From positions 182,166-246,165 of the forward strand of contig JAPLKU010000014.1 in NCBI GenBank assembly GCA_026387935.1: a DNA stretch of 64,000 bases, in the 5' to 3' direction. The notes under the pieces were generated by a model. That model ran no database searches, was not told the DNA's origin, and was given only the letters and a program-made list of their open reading frames with translations. Shown here piece after piece: positions 18,078 to 27,721 of this stretch (position 1 is the first letter of the stretch; each line of letters starts with the position of its first letter). The translations under genes and the position numbers were made by a program. The DNA is from Gemmatimonadota bacterium. Lineage in GTDB: Bacteria; Gemmatimonadota; Gemmatimonadetes; Gemmatimonadales; Gemmatimonadaceae.

Positions 18078-19655
18078 CTACTTCTCGAAACGCTTGAAGA
18101 ACGAATCCTTCAGGTACGCCGGTCGCGTGGCGCGATTGGCCACTTCAGTCACGAGCGCGATATACGCGCGCTGGAATCCGGCCGCGGCCTGCATGTCCAC
18201 GTGCTGCTTCAAGTCGTCGCCCACGTGGTGATAGCGATTGGCGCGGAAATCGAGCACCGCCTTGTGCTCCGGCGTATCGCGCCCGAATCCAACCTTTAGC
18301 GAGAGCGCCGGAATCCCGCGAAGAATGAAGCTGTACTGATCGCTCCGCACAAACCGATTTTCTTCCGGTTCTGGGTCGGTGATCACTTCCACGCCCGCCG
18401 CGGCGCCCGCTCGACGGGCGTCGTCCGCGAGGTCAGATTCTTCGAGCCCGTTTACCATGAGCTTCGTGAACGGGATGATGGGGAGGAACATGTCCGTGTT
18501 GAGATCAGCGGCGATCTGCTTGACAGGCACTGTTGGGTGCGCGGCGAAATAGCGCGAGCCGAGGAGTCCCTTCTCCTCGCCGGTCACCGCGGTGAAGAGC
18601 ACCGAGCGTTTGAGCTTGGTACCCTGCTCTTTCATCACGCGCGCCACATCCATGAGTAGCGCGGTGCCCGACGCATTGTCCATGGCGCCATTGAAGATGC
18701 TGTCGCCGTTTTCGGGCCGACCGACGCCGACATGGTCGAGATGCGCCGTCAGCACGACGTATTCGTCCTTGAGCTTCGGATCGGTTCCCGGCAGCAGTCC
18801 CACCACGTTCTGCGAAACGATCGGCGTGTCCGTGAGTTTTGCTGTTGAGCGAATGTGAACACTCAACTCGAATGTGGGCAGCGGCAGGCCGCTGTCCGCC
18901 TTGGTCGAGAGATCGGCAAATCGCACCGGCGCGCCGGCGAAGAGCAGCGCCTCGGCGCGCGCGCCGTTCACCTGCACGGACAGGGTATTGCCCCCCTGGG
19001 GATCGAGCGCGTGCTCGGCGAGCGCCATGGTCGGAGCGCCACGGTTGCGCGCGGCGCGCACGAATGTGCTGTCCGGCGCCCGCGCTGCACTAAACGTGAT
19101 CATCCCAACCGCGCCCTTCGCCTGAAAGGTTTTCCATGCCGCATTGCGCGAGTGCGAGAGCACCGGACCCGGAATCCCTTTCGGTGCGCCGGCAATGAAC
19201 GCGACCACCTTCCCCTTCAGATCGAGCTTCGAGAGGTCATCGTGCCCGAACTCGGGAAGGTCGAGCCCGTAGCCGGCGAAGACAATCGTCGCGTCGACCT
19301 TGGGTGCCAGCTGCGCACGATAGGTGAATGTGGCATCCTCGCCGAGCATGAGCTTCTGCTCCTTGCCGCCTCGGACGATTGCCAGCGATGACTTCGACTC
19401 ATCGAGCGTACGAACCACAAACGCGACCGGCTGGATGTAACCGCCCACACCGGCCGGCTTGAGTCCGGCGGCTTTGAACGCAGCGGCGATGTAGTCGGCA
19501 GCTTTCTTGTGTTCCGGACTGCCCGTGTTGCGGCCGCGCATGGAATCATCCGCGAGCGCCTTGATGTCGCCCCACCAGCGCTCGGCCTGGGCGTTGGCCA
19601 CCACCGGCGCAGCGAAGGCGAGCATTCCAATCAGGGCAGCGTGTGCGAAGCGCAT
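18078..19655 (-). CDS. Exported M28-family metallopeptidase with PA-domain insertion
   Basis: A ~525-residue exopeptidase. The signal peptide is MRFAHAALIGMLAFAAPVVANA. The M28 core has VVLTAHLDHVGVG (first zinc His and bridging Asp), FNGAMDNASGTALLMDVA (bridging Asp) and FTAVTGEEKGLLGSRYF (general-base Glu-Glu). The tail KVGFGRDTPEHKAVLDFRANRYHHVGDD supplies the last His. Between the leader and the core is a PA-like insertion (residues ~130-250) that often gates substrates. The enzyme removes N-terminal residues from peptides in the periplasm. The ATG at 19655 is preferred to the track start at 19736, because the signal peptide then sits at the N-terminus. Confidence 0.9.
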   Translation of the reverse strand: MRFAHAALIGMLAFAAPVVANAQAERWWGDIKALADDSMRGRNTGSPEHKKAADYIAAAFKAAGLKPAGVGGYIQPVAFVVRTLDESKSSLAIVRGGKEQKLMLGEDATFTYRAQLAPKVDATIVFAGYGLDLPEFGHDDLSKLDLKGKVVAFIAGAPKGIPGPVLSHSRNAAWKTFQAKGAVGMITFSAARAPDSTFVRAARNRGAPTMALAEHALDPQGGNTLSVQVNGARAEALLFAGAPVRFADLSTKADSGLPLPTFELSVHIRSTAKLTDTPIVSQNVVGLLPGTDPKLKDEYVVLTAHLDHVGVGRPENGDSIFNGAMDNASGTALLMDVARVMKEQGTKLKRSVLFTAVTGEEKGLLGSRYFAAHPTVPVKQIAADLNTDMFLPIIPFTKLMVNGLEESDLADDARRAGAAAGVEVITDPEPEENRFVRSDQYSFILRGIPALSLKVGFGRDTPEHKAVLDFRANRYHHVGDDLKQHVDMQAAAGFQRAYIALVTEVANRATRPAYLKDSFFKRFEK

Positions 19656-19732
19656 GGCGATAGGACCGTGCAGAGGAGAGGGTGGGGCTGAATGGGGAAC
19701 GACTGGTCGACGCGGGCCGTGACTTCTCCGCT

Positions 19733-21388
19733 TCAACCCGGCTTAATCGCGCGCCCTGTGCGCTGCGCACTGCGCTGCCCGTCCCTGAGCGCCACGACGC
19801 CATTGACGATCACGACATTGATGCCCAGGGGATAACTGAACGGTTGCTCGTAGGTGGCCGTGTCGGCAATTTTCGCGGCGTCAAACACGACGACGTCAGC
19901 CGCCTGACCGACGAGCAACCGCCCACGGTCGTTCAGGCCTACGCGCGAGGCCGGCAGGGCGGTCATTTTATGGATCGCCTGCTCGAGCGTAAGCGCTTTC
20001 CGTTCACGCACGTACTTCGCGATCACGCGCGGAAACGATCCGGCGCCGCGCGGATGCGGACTGCCCCGGCGGGTGGGGCCATCAATCGCGAACGACCCGC
20101 CGTCGCTGCAGACCATGCCGAACTGATGCGCGAGAATGCGGTCGAGGTTTTCTTCGCTCATGGCGAAGCCGACCATGCCGACGCTGCCATTGTTGCGCTG
20201 CAACATGGCCACGCTCAGGTCATAGGGATCTGCGCCAATGCTCTTCGCGTACGCGCCGAGCCGCTTCCCTTCGGCCGGCTTGTCCTGCGCGGCACGCGCG
20301 CTGGCGATGAGCACATTGTCCCATCCGCCAATGAGATCCGCTTTACCGATGGCTTCCGCGCGAATGCGCAGTGCACTGCCCTGCGCCGTGAGCTTGGCGA
20401 GGAACGCGGCCGTACCGCCGTCCTTGCTCCACACCGGGAAGAGATTACTCAGCCCGGTCTGGTAGGCGATGTACGGATAGCGATCGAATGCCGCGTCAAT
20501 ACCGGCCTTGCGCGCATCCATGATGCGCGCGAATGCGGCGTCGAGCTTGTTCCAGTTGCGTGGCCCCTGCGTCTTGAGATGCGACACCTGCAAGCGGCAT
20601 TTCGCCCCGCGTGCCACGGCAATGGATTCGTCGATGGCATCGAGGAGCTGGTCGTCCTCGTTACGCATATGCGTTGCGTACGGAAGATTGCGCCCCGCGA
20701 GCGGCTTGCAGAGGTCGATCAGCTCGCCGAGTGGAGCGAAGGCGCCCGGTGTGTATTCGAGTCCGCTCGATGCGCCGCAGGCACCCTGCGCGAGGGCTTG
20801 CTGCACCATCGCAACCATGCGCGCCATCTCGGTTGGCGTCGCCGGGCGGTCATCTTCGCCAACAACGGCAGCGCGCACCGATCCCAGTCCGATCATCGAC
20901 GCGATGTTGACACTCGGCTGCACCTTGTTGATCGCGTCGAATACCGCCCCGAAAGACTGCGCGCTCTCCTCGCCGGGCTCGGCACCGCTCGTGCGAGCGC
21001 GTGCACGAGGGGCGCGCGAACTGCCGTCCTGCCCTACGACGATTGTGGTGAGCCCCTGGCGAATCAGTGTTTCCTGGCGCGGATCTTCTTCGAGGTTGCC
21101 GTCGCCATGTGAGTGGATGTCGATGAATCCCGGCGCGACGGCGAGTCCGCGCGCGTCGATTTCTTCCGTTCCGCGCTCGGCGAGGTTCCGGCCGATGGCG
21201 GTGATGCGCCCGGCCGTCATCGCGACGTCGAGCTCGACGCCAGCAGCGCCGGAGCCGTCGAACACCGTGCCGCCGCGGATGATCAGGTCGCTGGCGGCGC
21301 GTTTGCGTACGAGTGGCGCGGCGCAAGCGGCAAGCATCGCCGCGGTGGAGGTGGCGACGAACTGCCGGCGATCGGGGTGCAATGTCAT
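19733..21388 (-). CDS. Exported D-aminoacylase-like amidohydrolase (atypical metal site)
   Basis: A ~551-residue amidohydrolase with a leader ending AAMLAACAA. Motifs are SDLIIRGGTVFDGSGAAGVELDVAM, LAVAPGFIDIHSHGDG (HxH), THMRNEDDQLLDAIDE, LQVSHLKTQG and GMVCSDGGSFAIDGPTRRGSPHPRG. The block layout is that of N-acyl-D-amino-acid amidohydrolases. In classical members a VxGNCG-type motif supplies a zinc-binding Cys; here the same place reads IVVGQDGSS, so that Cys is missing and the metal site or substrate may differ. The ATG at 21388 overlaps the kinase stop (ATGA), so expression should be coupled to the kinase. Confidence 0.82.
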   Translation of the reverse strand: MTLHPDRRQFVATSTAAMLAACAAPLVRKRAASDLIIRGGTVFDGSGAAGVELDVAMTAGRITAIGRNLAERGTEEIDARGLAVAPGFIDIHSHGDGNLEEDPRQETLIRQGLTTIVVGQDGSSRAPRARARTSGAEPGEESAQSFGAVFDAINKVQPSVNIASMIGLGSVRAAVVGEDDRPATPTEMARMVAMVQQALAQGACGASSGLEYTPGAFAPLGELIDLCKPLAGRNLPYATHMRNEDDQLLDAIDESIAVARGAKCRLQVSHLKTQGPRNWNKLDAAFARIMDARKAGIDAAFDRYPYIAYQTGLSNLFPVWSKDGGTAAFLAKLTAQGSALRIRAEAIGKADLIGGWDNVLIASARAAQDKPAEGKRLGAYAKSIGADPYDLSVAMLQRNNGSVGMVGFAMSEENLDRILAHQFGMVCSDGGSFAIDGPTRRGSPHPRGAGSFPRVIAKYVRERKALTLEQAIHKMTALPASRVGLNDRGRLLVGQAADVVVFDAAKIADTATYEQPFSYPLGINVVIVNGVVALRDGQRSAQRTGRAIKPG

Positions 21389-24027
21389 TTCTTGATGATC
21401 TCCGCGACCCAGATGTCGCTCTGGCGGTCTTCGATCGAAAAGTAGAATCGCTTGCCGTCGGTGTGGAAGTCGGCACGGTTGGACGGGCGCTGTGGATCGG
21501 TAAAACGGACGAGCAAGCGCGGCCGGCCGCCGGCGACTGGAATCGACCACAACTCGGCACGGCCCTGGGCGTCGCGGCTCTTGAAGGCGATCGTGCCAGG
21601 ATCGATCCAGGCGGTTTCCGTGGCCTTCGGGTCTTCCGGGGCCGACTTGTAGATGACGCGCGCTGGCCCGCTATCCGGCGAGACGAGCGACACGCTGCCA
21701 TCCAGCATGCTGACCGCCAGCAGACGCCCGTCGGGCGACCAGTGAGGTCTCCCACCCCCTGGGAGCCGCATGATCGGCTTGCTCCACTTCCCATCCGCGG
21801 CACGACGGACCGCGTACGCTCCGCGGGCACTGTCGGCCGCCAGGTCAGTGAAGGCGATCGCGCGACCGTCCGGCGACCACTCGGGAAAACTCTCCTGCGA
21901 CGGTGTCGCCGTCACGAACTCCACCGCCCCACCGGCGAGCGGCTTGATCTCGATATCCCGTGAACCCGTGCGAAACGAGTGATACGCGACGAACCGCCCG
22001 TCCGGCGAGAGGCTCGGCGCAAACTCATCAAACGGTTCGGACGTCAACCGTTCGGGCGTTGCCGCCACGCCGCCGCTGAGCGCAATCCGGTAGATGTCCG
22101 CGTTGCCGTTGCGATCCGAGTCGTACAGCAGCCACTTCCCGTCGCGCGACACTTTCATCGACTCGACGATCTGGCTTCCCGAAGTGACCTGCACAGCCGC
22201 GTCGACGGTGACGGGCGCACCAGTGGGAATGGGCAGGGACCATCCATTCGACTTGGCCGAGTACACGGAATACGTTATGCGCTGCCCATCGCCCGATAAC
22301 GACAGCGACTGTACGCCGGCGCCGACGGTCACGCGCTGCGGGGCGCCATCCGGCCGGCCGCTCGACCCGATGCCAACCACGTAGACGTCACGCGGTGTGT
22401 CCCGGTTTGAAACGAAGTAGAGTCGGCGGCTATCGGGCGCCCACTCCGGGCTCTGGTTGAGTGTTTTGCCGTCGGTCACCTCAGCGACTTCGCCCCCTTC
22501 GGATCGGACGACGACGATCGCGCTTGGCGCGATGTTGCCGAAAGTGCCCGACCGCCCGGCCTCGGAGTTCCCGGATACGAACGCAATCAGCTTGCCATCG
22601 GGCGACCACGCAGCCGAATGGGCGTCGAAACGGCGTGCGACGCCGCGTTGCTGCTGCCCGGTCGCGTCGGCGACGAGCAGTGAATCCCCGCGCGTGAACG
22701 CGACCTGTCGGCCGTCGGGTGACCACGCAGCGCTGGTCACGTTCCGATCGGTCGACGCAATAATCGCTCGCGCAGCGCCACCCAGCGCGGGCGCCATGGA
22801 AACCCCAGCCTGGGTGATGAACAGCAGCTGCGTCCCATCCGGCGACCAGCGCGGGCGTCCCTCGATGCTTGTCGAGTCGTCCGACAGCGGAAAAGTGCGC
22901 CCGCCGGCCACGGGGCGAATGAAGATCCGCATCCGCTGCGAGTTGCCTGCCACATACGCCACGAGCTTTCCATCGGGCGATAGCGCCGGGTCAATTTCCA
23001 GCCCCGGCTCGGTCGTGAACTGTTGTTGCCGGCCGATCTCTTCGCGGGCGCCGTCGGTACGCAGCATGCGGGTTGCGGCGAAGATCACGACCGCCGCCAC
23101 GACACCACCGACGATCCACAGCCTGCGTTTCGGCGCGACCACGGGAGCGAGGCGCGCCGCCGTCGGCGCCATTCCGGCACTCGGCGTCGCGAGCGGCTCG
23201 AGCACGGCGAGCAGATCGTCCGCACTCTGCCAACGATCGGCCGGCCGCTTCTCGAGGCACTTCATTACCGTCTGTTCGAGCGCGCCGGAGAGCGCCGGAC
23301 GGTACTTCGAAACCGGATCAGGCTGCTCGGTGACATGCGCAGCCAGCACCTGCTGCGGTGTCACGCCGTCGAACGGCGTTCGGCCGGTCAGCAATTCGTA
23401 CGCGACGACTCCTACGGCGTAGATGTCCGCGCGCTGGTCGACGTTTGGATCGGCCGTCGCCTGCTCCGGCGACATGTACGCCGGCGTGCCGAGCGCAACG
23501 CCGAGCGTCGTGACCTTGTTGTCACCGGTCGCCTCACTCACGGCGCGCGCGACGCCAAAGTCGGTCACGAGCGCGTGCCGACCCGACATCATGATGTTGT
23601 CGGGCTTTATGTCGCGATGCACCACGCCTTTCGCGTGCGCGTACGCCAGTGCATCCACGAGCTCCACGAGTATTCGCACCGCTTCGCCAACCGGGAGCTC
23701 GTGCTCGCGCGCGAGCCGCTGCCTCAGCGATTGACCATCCACAAACGGCATCACGAAGTAGAGCAGCCCGGCCGCTTCGCCCGAATCGAGAAGCGGCAGG
23801 ATGTTGGGATGCTGAAGCTGCGCGGCGATCTCGATCTCGCGCAGGAATCGCGCAACGCCTACCGAGGCCGACAACTCCTCCTTGAGCACCTTGATCGCAA
23901 CCTTTCGGTGGTGCTTGACGTCTTCTGCGAGGTAGACGGTCGCCATGCCGCCGGCGCCGATCTCGCGGTCAATACGGTACCGGTCGGAGAGCGCCGCGAC
24001 GAGCCCGGCGGGCGGTGGTGCGGTCAC
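21385..24027 (-). CDS. Ser/Thr protein kinase with WD40-like propeller sensor domain
   Basis: An ~880-residue Hanks-type kinase. The kinase domain runs from residue ~15 to 280: GAGGMATVYLA loop, VAIKVLKEE lysine, VVHRDIKPDN catalytic loop, VTDFGVARA, GTPAYMSPEQA. A single membrane helix (WIVGGVVAAVVIFAATRML) follows. The rest is PD40/TolB-like propeller repeats (SPDGKLVAYV, SPDGTQLLF, SPDGRFVAYHS, SPDGRAIAF), probably periplasmic and able to sense a ligand. The GTG start at 24027 is fixed by AAGGAGG just upstream and a GTGA overlap with the PP2C stop. The downstream ATGA couples it to the D-aminoacylase gene. The signal and targets are unknown. Confidence 0.9.
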   Translation of the reverse strand: MTAPPPAGLVAALSDRYRIDREIGAGGMATVYLAEDVKHHRKVAIKVLKEELSASVGVARFLREIEIAAQLQHPNILPLLDSGEAAGLLYFVMPFVDGQSLRQRLAREHELPVGEAVRILVELVDALAYAHAKGVVHRDIKPDNIMMSGRHALVTDFGVARAVSEATGDNKVTTLGVALGTPAYMSPEQATADPNVDQRADIYAVGVVAYELLTGRTPFDGVTPQQVLAAHVTEQPDPVSKYRPALSGALEQTVMKCLEKRPADRWQSADDLLAVLEPLATPSAGMAPTAARLAPVVAPKRRLWIVGGVVAAVVIFAATRMLRTDGAREEIGRQQQFTTEPGLEIDPALSPDGKLVAYVAGNSQRMRIFIRPVAGGRTFPLSDDSTSIEGRPRWSPDGTQLLFITQAGVSMAPALGGAARAIIASTDRNVTSAAWSPDGRQVAFTRGDSLLVADATGQQQRGVARRFDAHSAAWSPDGKLIAFVSGNSEAGRSGTFGNIAPSAIVVVRSEGGEVAEVTDGKTLNQSPEWAPDSRRLYFVSNRDTPRDVYVVGIGSSGRPDGAPQRVTVGAGVQSLSLSGDGQRITYSVYSAKSNGWSLPIPTGAPVTVDAAVQVTSGSQIVESMKVSRDGKWLLYDSDRNGNADIYRIALSGGVAATPERLTSEPFDEFAPSLSPDGRFVAYHSFRTGSRDIEIKPLAGGAVEFVTATPSQESFPEWSPDGRAIAFTDLAADSARGAYAVRRAADGKWSKPIMRLPGGGRPHWSPDGRLLAVSMLDGSVSLVSPDSGPARVIYKSAPEDPKATETAWIDPGTIAFKSRDAQGRAELWSIPVAGGRPRLLVRFTDPQRPSNRADFHTDGKRFYFSIEDRQSDIWVAEIIKK

Positions 24028-24479
24028 CGCCCCTCCTTGTACCACTCGGAGGCCGGGCGGGTCACTACAGGAACGGCCGAGTCGCCGCCGATCGCGCTGG
24101 ACAAGACGTTTCGCAGAGGCGTGCGGAACGCCACCGCCTGGAGGTCCTCGATGAAATGCTGCTCGCTGGAGTCGCTCCGATAGTAGCAGTCGGTGCTGTT
24201 GGCGACGTACTGCATCGCCACATCGATTGCCATGGCACTCGCCTCCTCGCCGCCCGCCAGTCCCCCCACGCCGTCGGCGACCATTGCCACGGCGGCGAGT
24301 CGCTCGCTGCTCAGGGCCTTGAGATGCTCAGGCGACAGGCTGGTGGACCAGACATCCGCGCGTTTGTGAATCGCGGCGATCAGGAACTGGTCCTGATTGT
24401 TGGGCCGCACCTTTCCCTGGTGGGTGAGGCCAAACGTGTCAATCTCGTCGTCGAGCGGTTTGCGATCCGGGTCTGGCAT
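24024..24479 (-). pseudogene. Internally deleted PP2C-type phosphatase
   Basis: The 151-residue product starts as a PP2C Ser/Thr phosphatase (FGLTHQGKVRPNNQD, then VADGVGGLAGGEEAS, then DSSEQHFIEDLQA). It then jumps to NVLSSAIGGDSAVPVVTR, a segment normally ~90 residues further on, and stops at SEWYKEGR. The middle strands, including the metal-binding region, and the whole C-terminal third are missing compared with the usual 240-280 residues, so it is unlikely to dephosphorylate. The frame is still open and carries the kinase ribosome site and GTGA overlap. It may survive as a leader for kinase translation, or the loss may be recent. Confidence 0.7.
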
Positions 24480-24604
24480 ATTCACCGCAAAGGTGGGCGA
24501 AGGCAGAGAGCTGCACGCCCCAAAGCTGCCGCCCGCGGCGAAGGGCCGCAACTATAGACAATGCGGCGCCGCCTGCGGATACTGTTGCGCAGGAGGAAAC
24601 ACCC

Positions 24605-26524
24605 ATGAGTCGCATTCGCGCGCTGGCCGCCCTGCTTGTCCTTCCCCTGTACGCCGTGACGGCGCCGCTAGCTGCGCCGAAGCCCGCGGCGCAGAGGACC
24701 GTGATGCCGTTCGAGGTCACCGAGGCATCCGCCGGCGACCTCCAGCGCGCGATGACCGCAGGCCAGGTCACATCAACGCAACTCGTGGATTCGTACCTCG
24801 CGCGCATCGCGGCGTACGATCACGCCGGACCTTCGATCAACGCGATGCTCCGGCTCAACTCCCGTGCGAGGGCCGAGGCCGTTGCGCTTGACGCTGAACG
24901 AAAGGCCGGCAAGGTGCGCGGCCCCATGCACGGCATTCCCATCGTGCTCAAAGACAACTACGACACGAAGGACATGATTACAAGCGCCGGTTCGCTCGCG
25001 CTGGCGAATCACCGGCCGAAGAGCGACGCGTTTGTTGTTGCCAAACTGCGTGAGGCCGGTGCGATCATCATCGGCAAGACGAACCTGCATGAACTCGCAT
25101 CGGGGATCACCTCGATCAGTTCGCTCGGCGGGCAGACGTTGAATCCGTACGACCTCTCCCGCTGCCCAGGTGGCTCGAGTGGCGGCACGGGCGCGGCCGT
25201 GACAGCGAGTTTTGCGCCGATTGGCTGGGGAACGGACACCTGCGGCTCGATTCGCATTCCAGCTGCGTTTGCGTCGCTCTTCGGGCTCCGCCCCACGCAG
25301 GGGCTCTACAGTCGCGATGGCATCGTACCGCTCTCGTTCACGCAGGACACGCCCGGGCCGCTCGCGCGTACCGTTTCAGATCTCGCACTCGGGCTCGATA
25401 TCACCGCAGGCGCGGACCCGAATGATCCGCAAACCCAACTGTCCGCGCGCCGACCGAAAGTGTCGTTCCGCGATTCACTCCGCGCCGACGCGCTGCGCGG
25501 CGCACGCATCGGCATCTTCCGCCCATACTTCCGCGACGCCGAAGCCGACATCGCCGACACCGTGCGCTCGGCAATCAACGCCATGCGCGCGCTTGGCGCG
25601 ACCGTAGTCGAAGTCAACATGCCCGATTTCGATGAGGCGATTTCCGGGAGCCGTGCGATCCTGCTTGACACGCGCTTTGATCTCATCGACTACCTGAACC
25701 GTCCAGGTGATGCGCCGGTGAAGAACCTGCGCGAAATCATCGACAAGGGATTGTTCGATCGTCAGCTCGAGGCGCGGCACAGGTCGGCGGACACTGCGCA
25801 GTCGCGCACGTCGGAGGGACACACGCGCATGCTCGCGCGCCAGGCGCAGCTTCGCGCGCGGATGATCGCGTTCATGGACAGCCTCAAGCTTGACGCGATC
25901 GCATACCCCAGCATCGGTCAGCGGCCAGTGCTCGTTGGCGCGCCACAGCTCGCTTCGAACTGCGCGCTGTCTTCGCAGTCGGGGTTGCCGGCGATCGCGA
26001 TGCCGGCCGGCTTCACCTCCGATGGTCTACCCACCGCACTCGAACTGCTCGGGCGCCCGTGGGCAGACGTGCGGCTCGTGGCCTTTGCGTTTGCGTATGA
26101 GCAGGGCGGTCGTCGTCGCCGCACGCCGCCGTCCACACCGCCGCTCGTAAACGGGAAGGCCCCTGCACTGGTGACGTTCACGGTGAACGCCGGACCGGTA
26201 GCGAGCACCGCGAGTGGCCAGTTCACGTTCAATCAGACGACGAGCGAACTCAGCTATAGGATGCGGGTGACTGGCGCGAGGGCTGCGACCGTTCAGGCAG
26301 TGGTCGTGCGGCGGGCGGATGCGGCGGGGGTTGGTGCAACGGCACTCGGACAGCGCCGAGTGATCAACCGCGCACTTGGACCTGGCATGGCGTCAGGCAC
26401 CGGCACAATCCGCCTGCTTGGCGACGATCTCACCGCGTTTCTCGCCGGGCGGCTCTCACTCGCGGTGTTTGGAGATTCGGGCGCCGATCCGATCGCCGAG
26501 GTGCAGATCAGCGCGCCGAGGTGA
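24605..26524 (+). CDS. Exported amidase-signature enzyme fused to a CHRD domain
   Basis: A 639-residue protein with the start fixed by AGGAGG before the ATG at 24605. The signal peptide is followed by an amidase-signature domain to residue ~490: IPIVLKDNYDTKDM (catalytic Lys), CPGGSSGGTGAAV (Gly-Ser motif) and GWGTDTCGSIRIPAAF (nucleophile Ser). The enzyme hydrolyses a carboxamide in the periplasm. The last ~120 residues form a CHRD-like domain (ALVTFTVNAGPVASTASGQFTFN..., AVVVRRADAAGVG..., LTAFLAGRLSLAVF), usually found in extracellular proteins. The fusion is uncommon and suggests surface retention or substrate binding. Divergent from the phosphatase/kinase pair. Confidence 0.88.
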   Translation: MSRIRALAALLVLPLYAVTAPLAAPKPAAQRTVMPFEVTEASAGDLQRAMTAGQVTSTQLVDSYLARIAAYDHAGPSINAMLRLNSRARAEAVALDAERKAGKVRGPMHGIPIVLKDNYDTKDMITSAGSLALANHRPKSDAFVVAKLREAGAIIIGKTNLHELASGITSISSLGGQTLNPYDLSRCPGGSSGGTGAAVTASFAPIGWGTDTCGSIRIPAAFASLFGLRPTQGLYSRDGIVPLSFTQDTPGPLARTVSDLALGLDITAGADPNDPQTQLSARRPKVSFRDSLRADALRGARIGIFRPYFRDAEADIADTVRSAINAMRALGATVVEVNMPDFDEAISGSRAILLDTRFDLIDYLNRPGDAPVKNLREIIDKGLFDRQLEARHRSADTAQSRTSEGHTRMLARQAQLRARMIAFMDSLKLDAIAYPSIGQRPVLVGAPQLASNCALSSQSGLPAIAMPAGFTSDGLPTALELLGRPWADVRLVAFAFAYEQGGRRRRTPPSTPPLVNGKAPALVTFTVNAGPVASTASGQFTFNQTTSELSYRMRVTGARAATVQAVVVRRADAAGVGATALGQRRVINRALGPGMASGTGTIRLLGDDLTAFLAGRLSLAVFGDSGADPIAEVQISAPR

Positions 26525-26605
26525 TTGGCAGCCATCTGCGAGCGATCACACCGGCCGCGAGTTGCATAACCCAGGCGGCTCTCATTCGCCGCACCCCTCG
26601 AGTGG

Positions 26606-27721
26606 TCATGGTTGTCGCTTGAAAATCGGGGAGCCGTTCAGTTCCAGATCCATCAGGCGCAAGGATGCGATGCGAATCCCATCCAGCGCGAGCTTCATGG
26701 CGTAGCCATTGAGCGACCCGCGCTGATCATAGGAGAAAATGCGCCGGTACACGCCCGCCGGCACGCGCAGCGTCCATTCTTCCACAATCCAGTGTCCAGT
26801 CGGCAGCTGCCGGAACCGCAACGTGCCGCCCGATTCGGCGCCGTCGAAGGCTGGTGGCAGGTTCACGTAGCGGAATCCAAGGCCACGCGGCTCGAGTGTC
26901 TCACGATCGAACCAGAGCGTGCCTTCGATATCCACGACGCCAATCCGAAACTCTGAAGAGCGGAAGTGCAGGCCGGTCCAGCCGGGCTGTCCAACCGGGG
27001 CCGGGTCGAACGAGAAACAGCGCCGCGCCAGAAAATCACGAGACGCCAGCGTGGCGGCGCTGGGCGTGTGATAGAGCACACCCTGCTCGCTCTCAATTAC
27101 GAATCCCGCCTTTCGCGAACTGTCCGCTGAAATCGACGGCATCATCGGCGCCTCAAGCGCGATGGCCTCAAGCGAATCCGACCGAAACACGGTGTCGCGC
27201 AGGTTCTTGTCCAGTCGCCGCTCCGTGCGCAGCCAAGTCCCTGAAAACGAACGGGCATCGGCGGCCATTTCCACGGTGGCCAACACAATCAAGAACTGCG
27301 ACCAGGTGTAGCCGAGTGATCCTGCGTCCTCGGACATGTTGCACTGCTCGCCGGAACGCACCGTCACAGACGGCAGCCGCGGCGCATCTCGACTGATGCG
27401 GATCTTCATTCGATGGTCGCGCCCGGGCTCGACGACTACGTCGCGCACGGTCTCCGGCAGACTGCCCAACCGCAACACCGTGACCGTGTACTTCCCAGGA
27501 TGGGGCACCGGCAACACAAAATCGCCGCGCGCGGTAGTCAGCTCGCGTCCTGCAATCGCCCCTGCGGAGTCGGCCGCCGTGACAATCGCTGCCCGCGCAG
27601 GCGTTTGATCATCCGTGAGCACCACGTTCCCAAACAGACGTTGTGCGTGTGCGCGTGCAGGCACGAACCCGGCACCGACCAGCACCATGAGAATGATCCG
27701 GATTCGCGCAGCGCGGATCAT
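26606..27721 (-). CDS. Carboxypeptidase-regulatory-like domain protein (paralogue of upstream gene)
   Basis: A 371-residue exported protein with a signal peptide (IRIILMVLVGAGFVPARAHAQ). Residues ~28-110 are a carboxypeptidase-regulatory (Cna-B-like) beta sandwich: LFGNVVLTDDQTPARAAIV and GDFVLPVPHPGKYTVTVLRLGSLPETV. The C-terminal ~250 residues contain VTVRSGEQCNMSEDAG, a WSQFLIVLATVEMA helix and ...GTLWFDRETLEPRGLGFRYVNLPP, a tail shared with the upstream gene and common in this phylum. Function is unknown. Its ATG overlaps the stop of the upstream paralogue (ATGA), so the two are translated together. Confidence 0.72.
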   Translation of the reverse strand: MIRAARIRIILMVLVGAGFVPARAHAQRLFGNVVLTDDQTPARAAIVTAADSAGAIAGRELTTARGDFVLPVPHPGKYTVTVLRLGSLPETVRDVVVEPGRDHRMKIRISRDAPRLPSVTVRSGEQCNMSEDAGSLGYTWSQFLIVLATVEMAADARSFSGTWLRTERRLDKNLRDTVFRSDSLEAIALEAPMMPSISADSSRKAGFVIESEQGVLYHTPSAATLASRDFLARRCFSFDPAPVGQPGWTGLHFRSSEFRIGVVDIEGTLWFDRETLEPRGLGFRYVNLPPAFDGAESGGTLRFRQLPTGHWIVEEWTLRVPAGVYRRIFSYDQRGSLNGYAMKLALDGIRIASLRLMDLELNGSPIFKRQP

